Part shown: piece after piece, positions 23,708 to 35,183 of the stretch | Layout: each line of letters starts with the position of its first letter | Numbering within the stretch: the stretch's first letter is position 1 | NCBI GenBank assembly: GCA_019914995.1 | Contig: CM034138.1 | Location: 682,001-746,000 of the forward strand | Length of the DNA: 64,000 bases | DNA from: Acanthochlamys bracteata | Taxonomy: Eukaryota > Streptophyta > Magnoliopsida > Pandanales > Velloziaceae | Reading direction: 5' to 3' | Translations under genes and position numbers: made by a program | The notes under the pieces: generated by a model | Databases searched by the model: none | The model's input: only the letters and a program-made list of their open reading frames with translations | Told to the model about the DNA's origin: nothing

Positions 23708-26700
23708 CAAATCTAACTGTATTGTGTAAAGTGGTTTCTTTTAGTTTGCTGTTTGTGCCTTTGAGAACTATGCTACTCATTGCTGGAAGCATAAATAATC
23801 AATTAATGGTTGGTTCTGTTACAATGGATTTTGTAATTTGTAATGCTAAATTAATTGCACGTGTGAGGAATGAAATTGAATGAGAAACTTTAAATTGTTC
23901 CTCAACCTCAATAAATTGATATTATGTATAAACCATCTTAATCATGATGTTATAACTTGTAGAAAAAAGAGCTACATATCTTCAAAAATATTGAAGTACT
24001 ACATATATGGTATGGTTTTATTAATTATTTCAGTTATTTATCATAAATTTCATAAATTAATTACAAAATGGTAATTATAGTTTTGTTTTTATTCCTAAAA
24101 CACGTTATTATTTTGTAAAATTTAAAATTGAAGTTTAGTAAAAACGTAGACTTGGATAAAACAAAGTGATATTTAAAACTAGTAGAATTAATTTTTATAG
24201 AAATTATTTTGATGTGAAAATACTATAAAATTTTTTTTAAAATAATAACTAAAATATATGAAATACTTTTTAAATTAAAAAATAAAATTTGATATATTTA
24301 AAATAAGCATTTAGCAGACATAATTGTCTTTATTTTATTTGGTGTGTATGTATAAAATGTGTTTTAATCTATCGTTAGATATAAAAAATTATATTAAAGT
24401 ATATTAGTTCGGTTCACGTAGATCGAGTCTGTAAATTTTATTTTAATTTATTTATAAGGAGCATATTGGTGAAAAAATGTTACAACTTAATAACGTAAAA
24501 TTACTGTAAAGAAAAATACTCCAATTTTGTGTAATAGCGAGAGCAGCGAAAACAAGCTCAAAAGAAGCTGTCTCATCTTATGCAATTAAGTACGAGTCAG
24601 CGATCGGCCCAAACGAATACGTACTTCGTTTAAGCCCACTCAAGAGAAGGCCCAATATTTCATAATTCGTAATTCTTTTTGATGTACTTTTATAGGTTTT
24701 AGTTTAACACTCGGTGTTTTTAAACTTGAAGAAGTTATTATATTAGAGTAACTTTATAAAATTACGTATGAATTCTACTTTTAATGACCTTTTTTAAATG
24801 CGTTGTTGTAAGATTTTAAATGGTGATATTTAAATAAGTAACTTTAAAATAGTTTATAAATTTATTTTTTTATAATTTTAAAAATTATAAAATCTTTCGA
24901 AAATAAAATATAGCTGAAATGGACGGCTGAACGATTATGTAGACTTTTCACTTCACTATACATGCACGATAAAGTAATAAATCAATGTATTTTTAATAAT
25001 ATTGCATAGTTCTTTATATAAAAAAAGATCCTGGTAGAAATTTTCGTATAATGAAAATAATGAATCATCAATGTAAGTATGAAGTAAGAAAATTTAGATA
25101 AATTATTTATTTAGGTAGTCGTCCTTAGTACAATGAAGTCTACGTTTCAACCAACGTTGATAATGAAACTCCTATATATCTATTACTTGCTAAATTTATT
25201 AATCTCCGTTATGTCCTTGCTTCATAGGGCGTATTATATTTAAAATGATTTTCAGTAAAATTAAGTTTTCAAAAATAAAATTCATCGAGAAATAAAATTT
25301 AATAAAAATTAATTAATAATTAAAATATATAAAATAAAATTTTAATTAATATAAAATTTTAATAGGAAAGTAAATTAGAATTTGAAGAATACTTAAAATA
25401 ATAAAACGACGGAACTTAAATGCTGAAATAAAAAATAAAATTTTTTATAAATAAAATATGGTTATAGTGAAATCAGTTATGGATTTGAAAAGCTATAAAA
25501 ATATATATACAAATTGGAATCAAATTATTCATTGTGTAATGCATATTTTAAAAAAATATTAACTTTTAACTCTCGGATCATAAAAATATAAAAGTGAAAT
25601 GATATATTTTTTTTCTAAACTATTAGAGTTTAACGTAATATGTATGCATCTTATGCAGATATATTTTTATATTTTCCCAAATCTAGATTGTTATTATTAT
25701 TATTTAAATATTGTCATATGATATAGAGCGTGTTAGCATGCGTTCTAAAAAAAATAATTTTTTAATATTTTAGTTTGTATTTTTAATAAATATTTATATA
25801 ATATATAATAAAATTTATTTAAAATTTGAAATATAAAAATTTATATAGTAAAATGTTTGTTTATTGAAATAAAATAAAAATAATTTTGTTCAAAAAAATA
25901 TTTTTTAAAATTACTTTTAAACACACTTTTTAATTATATTATAAAATGTTGAAAAGGCGGATTCTTTCTGCAATGCTTCTTGGTAAGTTTTTTAACTTTG
26001 ATCGATTCCACATTTACTTGTTAAATAAAAATTTTGAAGAGCGTTTGTTATCAAATCACATCAATTAAAATAGTAGTTAAGATAACCTTGCTAGCTCCCC
26101 TTCCCAGGAAGCTTCATTCCTTACAAAGCTAGCAAGCATTGAGGTTTTTGTTTTTGAGAGTGCATTTTCAGAATACAATTTTTTTTAAAATCTTAAAATA
26201 TTTTTTTATTGTACCTTAAATTTTAAAACAAAAAATACTACTGAGTTGTATGTCATATAGCACTGTCCATAATTTTTTGTAATAATAATCTGTTTTATAA
26301 ATTTAGTAAAGCTTTTTAACAAAATTATGTTTTTAGTAATTTTAAGGGTATATTTGGATAGAAAAATAATAAATAAAATTAAAGTTAAATTAAAAAATCT
26401 TATTATGATAAAAATGAAAGTATAGTAATAATTTTATTTTATTTTATTTGGATATATCAATAACAGTAATAAAAGTAATTATTATTATTATTTGATAACT
26501 GAAAAATATATCAGAATATTTTTTAATAAAAAAATTGAAATACCCTTTTAATTCTATTTAATAATATGGGTTTATTTTGATCTAAACTTTGAAAAAGTTT
26601 GAGCTTTTTCATCATGTCCTACTTATTAATAATTTTTAAAATTTTATTTTAGATATTTGTTTCAAATAATTTTTTTATAATATAATAAATTATATGTTAT

Positions 26701-27354
26701 AAAATTATATTATAAATTTTATTTTTTTATTTAGACAAAAAATAAAATAATTTTTAAAAACTTTCAAGAAATCTTTGTTTGTAATTGTTATTTTTAACGC
26801 TCACATTAATAAAATAGCTTTTTTAAAAAAAAATAGGCAAATAGATCTAATAGTTTACAATCTTTGTAGCCGGAACATCTAACAAGTCATACATCTTGCT
26901 TAAGAAGCTACGCGATTAAGAAAATTTCACCTATAGCTCTTGGAAAAGTAATAAACATTTATATCTATATCAAGAATTCTTCAACTAAGAATTGGTCTAT
27001 GATAATACTTAACTGCTAATTAACAAAGACTGTAATAATTAATTAGTAACTAGTAAATAAAATTTTCTACCTTATAACAAAACCAGAAGACAGTAGTAAT
27101 TGATTTAAGCTTAAGTAAGTCATTTGTTTTAAATAAAGAAATTATTTAGACACAAATAAGAATGTTCTAATTAATTATTACTATTTTTTATTCGCCTAAG
27201 GCTGCAGAGCTTTTAAGTGGTCCCGATCGGATGCAGCCCAAAAACAACCAGACCGGTTCTGTAGCGACGTACGCCCATGTGAAACCCAGACCTTCATTGA
27301 CTGACTGGGTTTTCTCAATCAATTATTATTCAAGTTTCATCTTAAATTAACTAA

Positions 27355-27616
27355 AACTTTTAGTAAAAATATTCGTAACTCGTGAAAATAAAACATAAAA
27401 AATAGAATTTTCAAAAAATTAAATTAGACTTGAAATTTAGTTTTTAAAAATTAGTTAAAAATTAAAAGATAAAATAATATTAGAAAATGTATAAATAAAA
27501 AATTTGTATATAAAAGTAAATTTTTTATTTTTTTATGCAAATTAAATATTAAACTGGTCGGAATTCTAAATTCGAAAAAATAAAATAAAATTATGGGTTG
27601 TTTGAAACGCGCGCTT
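27355..27616. mobile_element. MITE-like element, diverged copy 2
   Basis: Related to the element at 4530-4822. The left part AAATATTCGTAACTCGTGAAA matches AAATATCCGTAACTGAGTTT there, followed by a similar A-rich interior (ATAGAATTTTCAAAAAATTA). The right end reads TTATGGGTTGTTTGAAACGC, again CGTGTTTCAAA-like when inverted. Boundaries are approximate. Confidence 0.4.
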
Positions 27617-27736
27617 ATTATTAATTATGGAATTAATTTTAATTACAATGCAAGAAAACATAAAAAGACTTTAGTTTTTGGTTTACTGGAGGACGCAGTC
27701 AAGAGGTATTAGTTTTTGGTTTGCTAGTCTTTTCTT

Positions 27737-27744
27737 TATATAAA
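27737..27744 (+). promoter_or_regulatory. Candidate TATA box for the R2R3-MYB gene
   Basis: TATATAAA about 230 bp upstream of the start codon, leaving room for a leader of roughly 200 bp. Confidence 0.4.
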
Positions 27745-27974
27745 AACCATTGCCTTCTTCAGTTCTTCTTATTATGCAAGTTAGGAACAGCAACGACAGA
27801 CCCACACAGTACCATTTAAGTCTTTCTTCTTGTTGGTCATCTCTATATATTTTTCCTTCCGTCGATCAGTGTTGTAGTTTCATTTCAATATTGTTTTCCA
27901 AGTTTTTAGTTATCGTATGTGTTATATGAACATATAGCTAGAAGTGTTGCGAAGATTTATATATAGCTAGGGAA

Positions 27975-29534
27975 ATGGGGAGAGCGCCGTGTTGTGACAA
28001 GGCGAAGGTGAAGAGAGGGCCGTGGTCGCCGGAGGAAGACGCTACGTTGAAGAGTTACTTGGAGAAATATGGCACCGGCGGCAACTGGATTGCGCTCCCA
28101 CAAAAAGCAGGTCACAATTATAATCTTTATATATATATAAAATATGCTAGCTTGTTATTTGTTTTTATTCCTGCATTTGTTTTGATTTCATCTTATGATT
28201 AAAGATAGGATGTAGAAGATTGACTTTGCATGACCAGTTTTTTACATATATCGTGTTGAAGTTTTCTTCTGATCAGTTAATGAGCTTTTTAAATTCAATC
28301 TTTTCCAGTCTTTTTAATTTCTCCTTAATTTCTGTGGGCTGTCTTGTTTGCTGCATTTCATTGAACTGGCTGCCAGTTTAATTTCTTAATTTGTCCCTTT
28401 TTTTCCAGTTTTTTATTATTATGCAACACTTGTCTGTCTTCTTCCTTCTTTTGTCTGTCTACTTTTTTTCTTCAGAAAAATCTCCAGCTCTCTCATAAGT
28501 TGAGTTGCTTATGTATGTAATCATTTTGTTATTGCTTTAATTTTTTGGCACCCAACAAATTATATCAACAATTAATTTCAAACTCAATTGAATTATAATG
28601 CATACGTGATGGCGTGCAGGGTTGAAGCGCTGCGGTAAGAGTTGCAGGCTAAGATGGCTCAACTACCTCCGGCCGGACATAAAACACGGCAACTTCACTG
28701 AAGAAGAAGACGGCATTATCTGCACTCTCTACCACAACATTGGCAGCAGGTAATATATTAAGTGCTTATTAATATTTAATTAATCAAATCATGTTTTTTC
28801 TGTTAATTTCTTGAAAGTTTTTGGTTAATTAATTTTCATGGTCATGCAGGTGGTCTGTGATTGCTTCTCGACTACCAGGAAGAACGGACAACGATATCAA
28901 GAACTACTGGAACACAAAGCTCAAGAAAAGAATCATGGCTGCTGCTGCTTCTTCTCGTCAGCAGCAACAGAATCAAACTCTTTCCACTAACACCACCAAC
29001 AGCAGACCTACTACTTCAAGAACAACAACTCCATCTCCAGCAACGACACCTGCACTTTCCACACCGGCGTTAAATCTGAACGCCAATGAGCAGTACGATC
29101 TCTATACGGCTGATATTTACCCTAACATGTTATTGGTTCCTGATCATCATCAAGATTACAACACCAACCAGCTGTTCTCGCCTTTCCCGATCGTCAACAC
29201 CAACTTGTCTCACAACTACAGAGCTGCTACAAGTAGTACTGCTGAAGATATGTCGGCGGCTTCTTCATCAACGGTGACGTTAGCAGAGACTGGAAACTGG
29301 GCAGCGGCGCCAGCGAATGGTTCTATGCTGATGGATGAAATGCTTGCTTCTGAGCTAATCGGATTCTCAACGTCGTTCACGGAGTTTCTTAGCAATGACT
29401 ACGATTATCAGCAGTACTGTTCGCCGTCGATGTCAGCCAATGGTACCAGTGTTTCAAGCTTCTGGAGTAGTACTGCAGCTGCTACTGCTAATCACGAGAT
29501 TAAACCTCAAGGCCTCACATTTTCCTATAGCTAG
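27975..29534 (+). CDS. R2R3-MYB transcription factor, subgroup 14 (RAX/MYB36/MYB87-like)
   Basis: Three exons (27975-28110, 28620-28749, 28850-29534) give 316 residues. The N-terminus [20 protein letters not shown], then repeat R2 with [18 protein letters not shown] and repeat R3 with [20 protein letters not shown], are typical of subgroup 14, whose members control axillary meristem formation (RAX), Casparian strip differentiation (MYB36) and root or leaf patterning. Intron positions, phase 1 in R2 and phase 2 in R3, are the usual ones for the family. The C-terminal 200 residues are rich in Ser, Thr, Ala and Asn and probably form the activation region. The orthologue within the subgroup cannot be fixed by eye. 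It stands alone, with gene-free DNA on both sides. Confidence 0.94.
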
Positions 29535-31575
29535 CTAGCTAGCAACTATGCTGTCGTTCATTAACTACTGCGAACTAATTACAAGGTGTACTTAACTTGA
29601 AGAACAACACAGCTACTAGCTAGCTGTATGCTATGTATAGGTGCTTAATTAGGTTACTTTACATGATTGATCAGTTACCAGCTCTCTGTTAATCAACTTT
29701 ATGTTGTACATTGAATAGATTATCAAAGGAAATTAACTTTGGGTAATTTCTGGTGCTATGAATTGGCCATGTATCTCAGTGATTGCTAATTGGTAGTACT
29801 GTCTTAAATCAATCATGAAATATTGTTAAACATGTTATCAGTAGTGATCTTAGCTTCTGTTATTGATGATTGTTTTTGTCTATACTAATTAACAAAAAAC
29901 AGAAAGGAAACAGAAAGAATATGCATGCATTATGCCAACTCATCTATTGTTTCTCGTCAACTATTATCTGTTTTGTTTTGATTGATTTTCATGGACATGG
30001 AAACTACATGAGTTCTACTGCCAGTACTGGTGCGGTGGCTAGCTGTGATCAGCAAAGACTGTCTGATCACATAATGGTTCAAACTCGGTAGTATCTCTTT
30101 TCTGATCGATTGATGATCATTGCATTCTTGTTTATTCATGAAATCTGCATGCTCCCAAATTCAAAGCTGACTAAGAAAGCTAGCAAAAACAGAAAAAATC
30201 AAAAGAAAAAAAAAAGTTACGAGAACGTCCGTACAACAAGCGCAGCTGGTGCTGCTGCAGCGCAGACGTTTCAGAGAGATTCTCTTTTCCTGTCCCTTTC
30301 TTTTCTTTATCTTGTTTGTTTGTTATTGCTTTGCTTTCTTGTTTCTTCCAATTAATTAACCTAAACAGAGAACGAACACACTGATCAACAACATGAGGGA
30401 ATCAATTTCGGAGAAGCTTCACTAACTCGCCGATTCAAAATTCAATAAAATAAATACATACATATATGGCTTTGCTTTGCTTGCTTCTTCATGCGGCGGA
30501 CACTCTTCTCATCGATCTCTCTGATAATTGATAAAGACTTGTTAATATTTTATGTATGTATAGTTGGCTAGATTCCTTCAACTTCTCTGATTAAATTATT
30601 TACTATATAATATGCTCTCTTGTTTGGAGAATACGTAATTAAACTGGCTAATTAATTATTAACATTCTCATGAACAGGATAATGATGCCATCCACAAATT
30701 AATAAAATTCTTAGCTAGCCTGCACTGCATAATATTTGCATTCTGCCCATAGCTATATACTTTATAAAAACATGGAACATTAATATTGCATCTATATATG
30801 ATCAGAAAATGAGTTTAATAATTAATTAGAGTCTAAGCTATTGTATTAATTTAGATTGATCGATATATTACAACCATGTTTGAAATAACTTAATTGTCTT
30901 GTAACTACAACTACGCATTATTTTTGGTGATATATATCTATCTATACAGCATGCAAATTAATGATTATGTAACGTATACAATTGTTCAACTCAAACATAC
31001 ACTTATCATCTACGAGTTATGAGAAGGTTATTTGTAAGTGGACGTTTAGAGTTGTTTATAAAATAGATATTTTTATGATATCAAAGTTATTTTTAAAAGT
31101 TTTTTGAAAAAATAACTTAATTTTTTGAATTATAAGCAAAACTTATCTAATAATAATTATAATTTTTTTTTCAAGATTAGGCATATTGTTTTATAGAAGA
31201 TGGTCTCAATTCGGTTCCAACTTGTTTTAAAATTTGCTAACGTTTTCGAAACACTTTGTATATAAAAAATTTACTTAACTAAGAAATTATATTTGTTCGT
31301 GAATAAAATCACGACAATTATCCCATATTTTAATATAATTATTAATAATTAGGTGTTACTTTAATTATAAATGATAAACATAGTAGAGATAAAAAAAATC
31401 TTATAAGGAGTAGATACTATAATATCAAATATTATTGTTAATTATAAAAATAAAATATTGATTATTAAGAAAACTAAAAAACATACTTATGTATAAAGTA
31501 AATAAATTAACATATATATTGAAAAAGAATTACTAAATTAAAAAATATATAGCATATATTCAAAGGATGGGCTAA
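29535..31575. other. Intergenic, 3' of the R2R3-MYB gene
   Basis: This includes the MYB 3' flank and then AT-rich sequence with many GATC and CTAGCTAG-type short palindromes. Open frames at 29870-30091 and 30110-30355 have no recognisable features. No gene is supported. Confidence 0.4.
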
Positions 31576-31811
31576 GTGTGTGTTTGGGATTGCTTATGAA
31601 ATAAAATTTTTTTGAAATAAAAAATATTTTTATTCTTTTAAAAAATAAGTTTTATTTTTTTATTATAAAAATAATAAAAATATACAATAAAAAAATTTTA
31701 TTACGTAAAATTTTTAAATAAAATTTTTAAATATTTATAAAATATATATTAAAAAATATATAATTAAAAAAATTAAAAATTAGTTTTTGGTATGCACTAT
31801 CAAACGCATTC
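31576..31811. mobile_element. Tourist-like (PIF/Harbinger) MITE, copy 1
   Basis: The element begins GTGTGTGTTTGGGATTGC and its inverted right end is GAATGCGTTTGATAGTGC, with TAA directly repeated at both edges. The interior is AT-rich and closely resembles the copy in the MND1 gene at 33230-33491. The 3-bp TAA/TTA target site and the GTTTGG-type ends fit the Tourist group. It ends 200 bp upstream of the MND1 start codon. Confidence 0.65.
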
Positions 31812-32011
31812 TAAAATCAAGCTATAAGGGCTGAAACGGGCCTCATCAATCGGCCTATAACGAGCCTTTGCACGAGTTATCACGTGTATGTCACGTGCTT
31901 GAGATCCCACCGCTCCACCCCTATAGACAGCGCAGTAGAAGATGATCATTTTTTCTCTTTTTCTGTTTTGCAGAGCTCCCGCCAAAGATTTGTGCAGTTC
32001 CCGCTCTCTAA

Positions 32012-34841
32012 ATGGTAACTTTTTTTATTAACTTTCTTCTTGTCTTTTGATTCAATTCATGTTTTTTCTTTCTCAGATTAGTTGTTGTTCGATCTATGTT
32101 TAGTATCATCGATGCGAATTTATTTTTAATTTCATCTTAAAGATTATACTATGGTACTAATTATGACGAGCAGGGTTTGAGATTTTGTCGAAACTTTTTC
32201 CACTACGAACCCCCTTAAAACTCTGTTCTGCTTGATTGGAAGGGTTCTCTTCTCAACTCTGCATGTAAGTGTAATTTAAAGATGCTATTTAGGTGACGGA
32301 GTTATTTAACTATGGGGGTTTTGCCCAATATTTGAAAAAAATTGGAGAAAAAGCAGTATATGACGGTCAAAGATTCTAGAATCGGTAAATTTGGAAATGC
32401 AAGTTGGAGGATTGCAAATTCCTTATTTGAAATTTTAAAAAGAGGTGAACTTTAACCATCGAACAATGCCTTGGCGTATAAGACTGATGTTAGAAATAAG
32501 ATTGCCGTCTGATTTATTGAGTACCATATTCGCAAGATGCGCAACCTCCTTATCTAGATGGAGCATGTATGATGTTTTGGCCATTATTTTGGTAAAGTTT
32601 GTCTGAAGTTTGGTAAATCATGAGCTAAAAGTTGCTTGAATGAAGTAAATGAGGTTGGCGTTGGGCTTCAGTATGTTGTAGCTTTCACAAGATGAAATAT
32701 AGATCTATTATGACTTCAGATTAATCAGTCAAGAGTTTTCGAGATTTGCTCATGCTGTAACTCTGATTTGTTTATATGAATAATGCTGTTGAGCTGGCAT
32801 ACTTGATATTTGCTGTGCCGTCATGCTGATCTGTAATCTGTTTGTGATGTTCTTTTAGTCTAAGAAAAGGGGTCTATCATTAGAGGAGAAACGTGAGCAG
32901 ATGCTTCAAATCTTTTATGACTCAAAGGACTTCTTTCTTGTAAGTCAGCATGTTATTTCTTCATTCTGTCGAAGCAATATTTGGCTGCTTTAGTATAGTT
33001 TACTGACTTATCTTGCTTCTGAATATTTTGTTGACTCACAGCTTAAGGAGCTCGAGAAGTTGGGTCCAAAGAGAGGTGTGATTAGCCAATCTGTGAAAGA
33101 TGTCATCCAAAGTCTCGTTGATGATGACCTTGTTTTAAAGGATAAAATAGGAACTTCAGTGAGTACAATTCCTCTAAATTAACTTTATTCCGAATTTTTT
33201 CTTATTGTATATGTCCTTAGAGGCATTTAGGGTGCGTTTGGAATTGCTTATGAAATGGAGTTTTTCTGAAAAGGAGAGTATTTTTGTCTTTTTTTGAAAA
33301 ATAAGCTCTATTTTTTTTACTTTCAAAAAAATAATAAAAATATGCAATAAAAAGATCTCACTAATTAGAATTTTTCTATGTATTTTAAATTTTTAAATAA
33401 ATTTTCTAAATACTTATAAAATATGTATTGAAAAACGTAAAATGGGGAAAAATTGAAAAGCTGCATTTGGGATGCAATCCCAAACGCAGCCTTAATTTTG
33501 CTGTTGGTGTCACTGTATTGTTAGAGCAAATATGCATCATACTATGCTGAAACATTGCTGACTTGCTTCAAGTTGTTCATACCAAGGCATAAGTTTGGAA
33601 TAGCTGAAAATTTCTGATTTCAAAGATCAAATTCTTCAGATTGCCCCTTTCTTTGTGCTTTTCCTTAACAAATTTGGTTTCCACTTTTTGCAGGTATATT
33701 TTTGGAGCCTTCCTAGTTGTGCAGGGAATCAGGTGCTGATTCTTTTCTCTATAAGAAATTTGTCTTTTCTCTTTGGTTATTGCCCCTTCATTTCTCACCT
33801 GTTTCTCTTATGGATATGTTGAATGGTTTTGGCTAAGCAGTTGAGGAATGTTCACTGCAAGCTAGAATCTGATCTTTCAAGCAGCAGGAAGCGTTTTGCA
33901 GAGCTTGTTGAACAGAGGGACAGCTTGAAGGAGGGCAGGGAGGAATCTGTAAGTGTTAACTGTTCTACGGCATCTACATTCGATGCTTAGTGAATAGTGA
34001 TTGCATTTTGTTTCTACTAAACGGAGTCTTTGATTCGCTTTGTTGAATATTTTGAAGGATGAGAGGGAAGTTGCTCTAGAGGAGCTCAAGGCTATTGAAC
34101 TTGAGCATAAGAAATTGAAGGTAGCTGGATAGTCATGCTTAAAGACTTCCATATTTGACGTTAACCTATGTCAGCTTTAGTGATGATGAATGTCCATGTG
34201 TTTTTCAGGAAGAACTGGAACAATATGCTGATAATGATCCAGCTGCTCTTGACACAATGAGTATGATCTTTGCTCTGTCACTCGCCTGTTCTGATTGTAT
34301 ATATCTTTTCAGGGCAATTTATGATCTCTAAATTTGAGTTCCATAATCTCTTAGTTTTAACTTACGTCCTGTTGCTTTCATTATTCTGCAAATTGAAAGT
34401 AAATCATATTGACATTCTCTACCACATGATAGAAAATGCAATTGAGGTCGCCCATTCAGCAGCTAATAGATGGACAGGTCTCTTACCTTCTGGATATAAA
34501 ATTTTAACATAACTTCCCTTTGTTTGGGTGTAATACACTAACATCAATCTTAGTGTTTTCAATCAGATAATATATTCACCCTACAACAGTGGTGCTCATC
34601 AAATATTCCACAGGCAAAAGAGCAACTTGAATACTTGTACAGAGAGGTGCTAGCCTTTTTTTTTTTTTTTTTTTGGGTATTTGGTGAATACTTCTGCTAA
34701 GAATAGCTAGCTTCTTGTGGAAGATTTCATCTTTCTTTTTATTTTATTTTTTTGGTTTTGGTTTAGCAACTCGGTTTGTTAACATGGTATTTTATTCGAA
34801 TGCAGGCTGGGATAACGGAGGATTTTGATTATTTGCAGTGA
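32012..34841 (+). CDS. MND1: Meiotic nuclear division protein 1 homologue (MND1)
   Basis: Ten exons give 207 residues: 32012-32014, 32859-32939, 33042-33158, 33694-33732, 33841-33948, 34058-34120, 34209-34260, 34433-34477, 34567-34646, 34806-34841. MND1 pairs with HOP2 to stimulate DMC1/RAD51 strand invasion in meiosis. The protein starts [20 protein letters not shown], has the winged-helix region with [15 protein letters not shown] and [13 protein letters not shown], a central coiled coil (about 80-150), and ends [16 protein letters not shown]. The first exon is only the ATG, split from codon 2 by an 844-bp intron. The AT-rich third intron contains a MITE. Arabidopsis MND1, as I recall it, has about 20 more residues after this point, so the tail here is short. 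Confidence 0.94.
33230..33491. mobile_element. Tourist-like (PIF/Harbinger) MITE in an MND1 intron, copy 2
   Basis: Left end GGGTGCGTTTGGAATTGC; inverted right end GGCTGCGTTTGGGATTGC. These 18-bp ends differ at only two positions, with TTA duplicated on both sides. The length is 262 bp and it has no coding capacity. It lies in the intron between exons 3 and 4 of MND1 and shares its interior with the copy at 31576-31811. Confidence 0.8.
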
Positions 34842-35183
34842 GGAATTGAAGGTGGATCTGTACAGATTCATCTAATACTCTGTTAAGATATTACCTTATA
34901 TAAAATGTTGATTTTGTTGGATATATAAAGTTTTATCAGTTTTGTCACTTTAAGACTTGCTCAGTTTCTCAGCACAGTATGTTGAGTCCACATTCATAGG
35001 TAAGCCAATGCTTTCCAATATCGTACCTTATGGTTTTGGTCTACTGGTTTGTGCTTTTCCAAAGAAAAAGAAAACAACTCAACTATGACTAGGTCTTGTT
35101 TGGTTGTGCACGTTATATGATTCACCATATGAACTCAACTCAACTCAACTCAACCAGTGTGCGCGCGTCATAGACGCACAAAA
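34842..35183. other. Convergent intergenic space between MND1 and RLK-A
   Basis: A short interval between two 3' ends. It contains a pentamer repeat, listed separately, and probable polyadenylation regions for both genes. Nothing else seen. Confidence 0.5.
35132..35155. repeat. (AACTC)n pentanucleotide repeat
   Basis: Almost five tandem AACTC units just beyond the 3' end of RLK-A. Confidence 0.85.

Larger units (their letters stand above)
23708..27974. other. 4.3-kb gene-free AT-rich interval
   Basis: After the 3' flank of the CCCH gene I see no coding potential on either strand. Several stretches (about 25730-25940, 26340-26520) start or end with GTGTT/GTTTGG-like words around A/T-only interiors and may be eroded small elements. 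One diverged MITE at 27355-27616 is listed separately. The final 240 bp is the promoter and leader of the R2R3-MYB gene. Confidence 0.45.

Noticed and set aside
25730-25940. Possible small mobile element in the 4.3-kb gene-free stretch
   Set aside because: The edges share only GTGTT-type words and A/T-only sequence, which is not enough to separate it from background.
26090-26150. Segment resembling a miR166-type sequence (AGGAAGCTTCATTCC)
   Set aside because: It differs from miR166 at several positions and I saw no convincing foldback partner.
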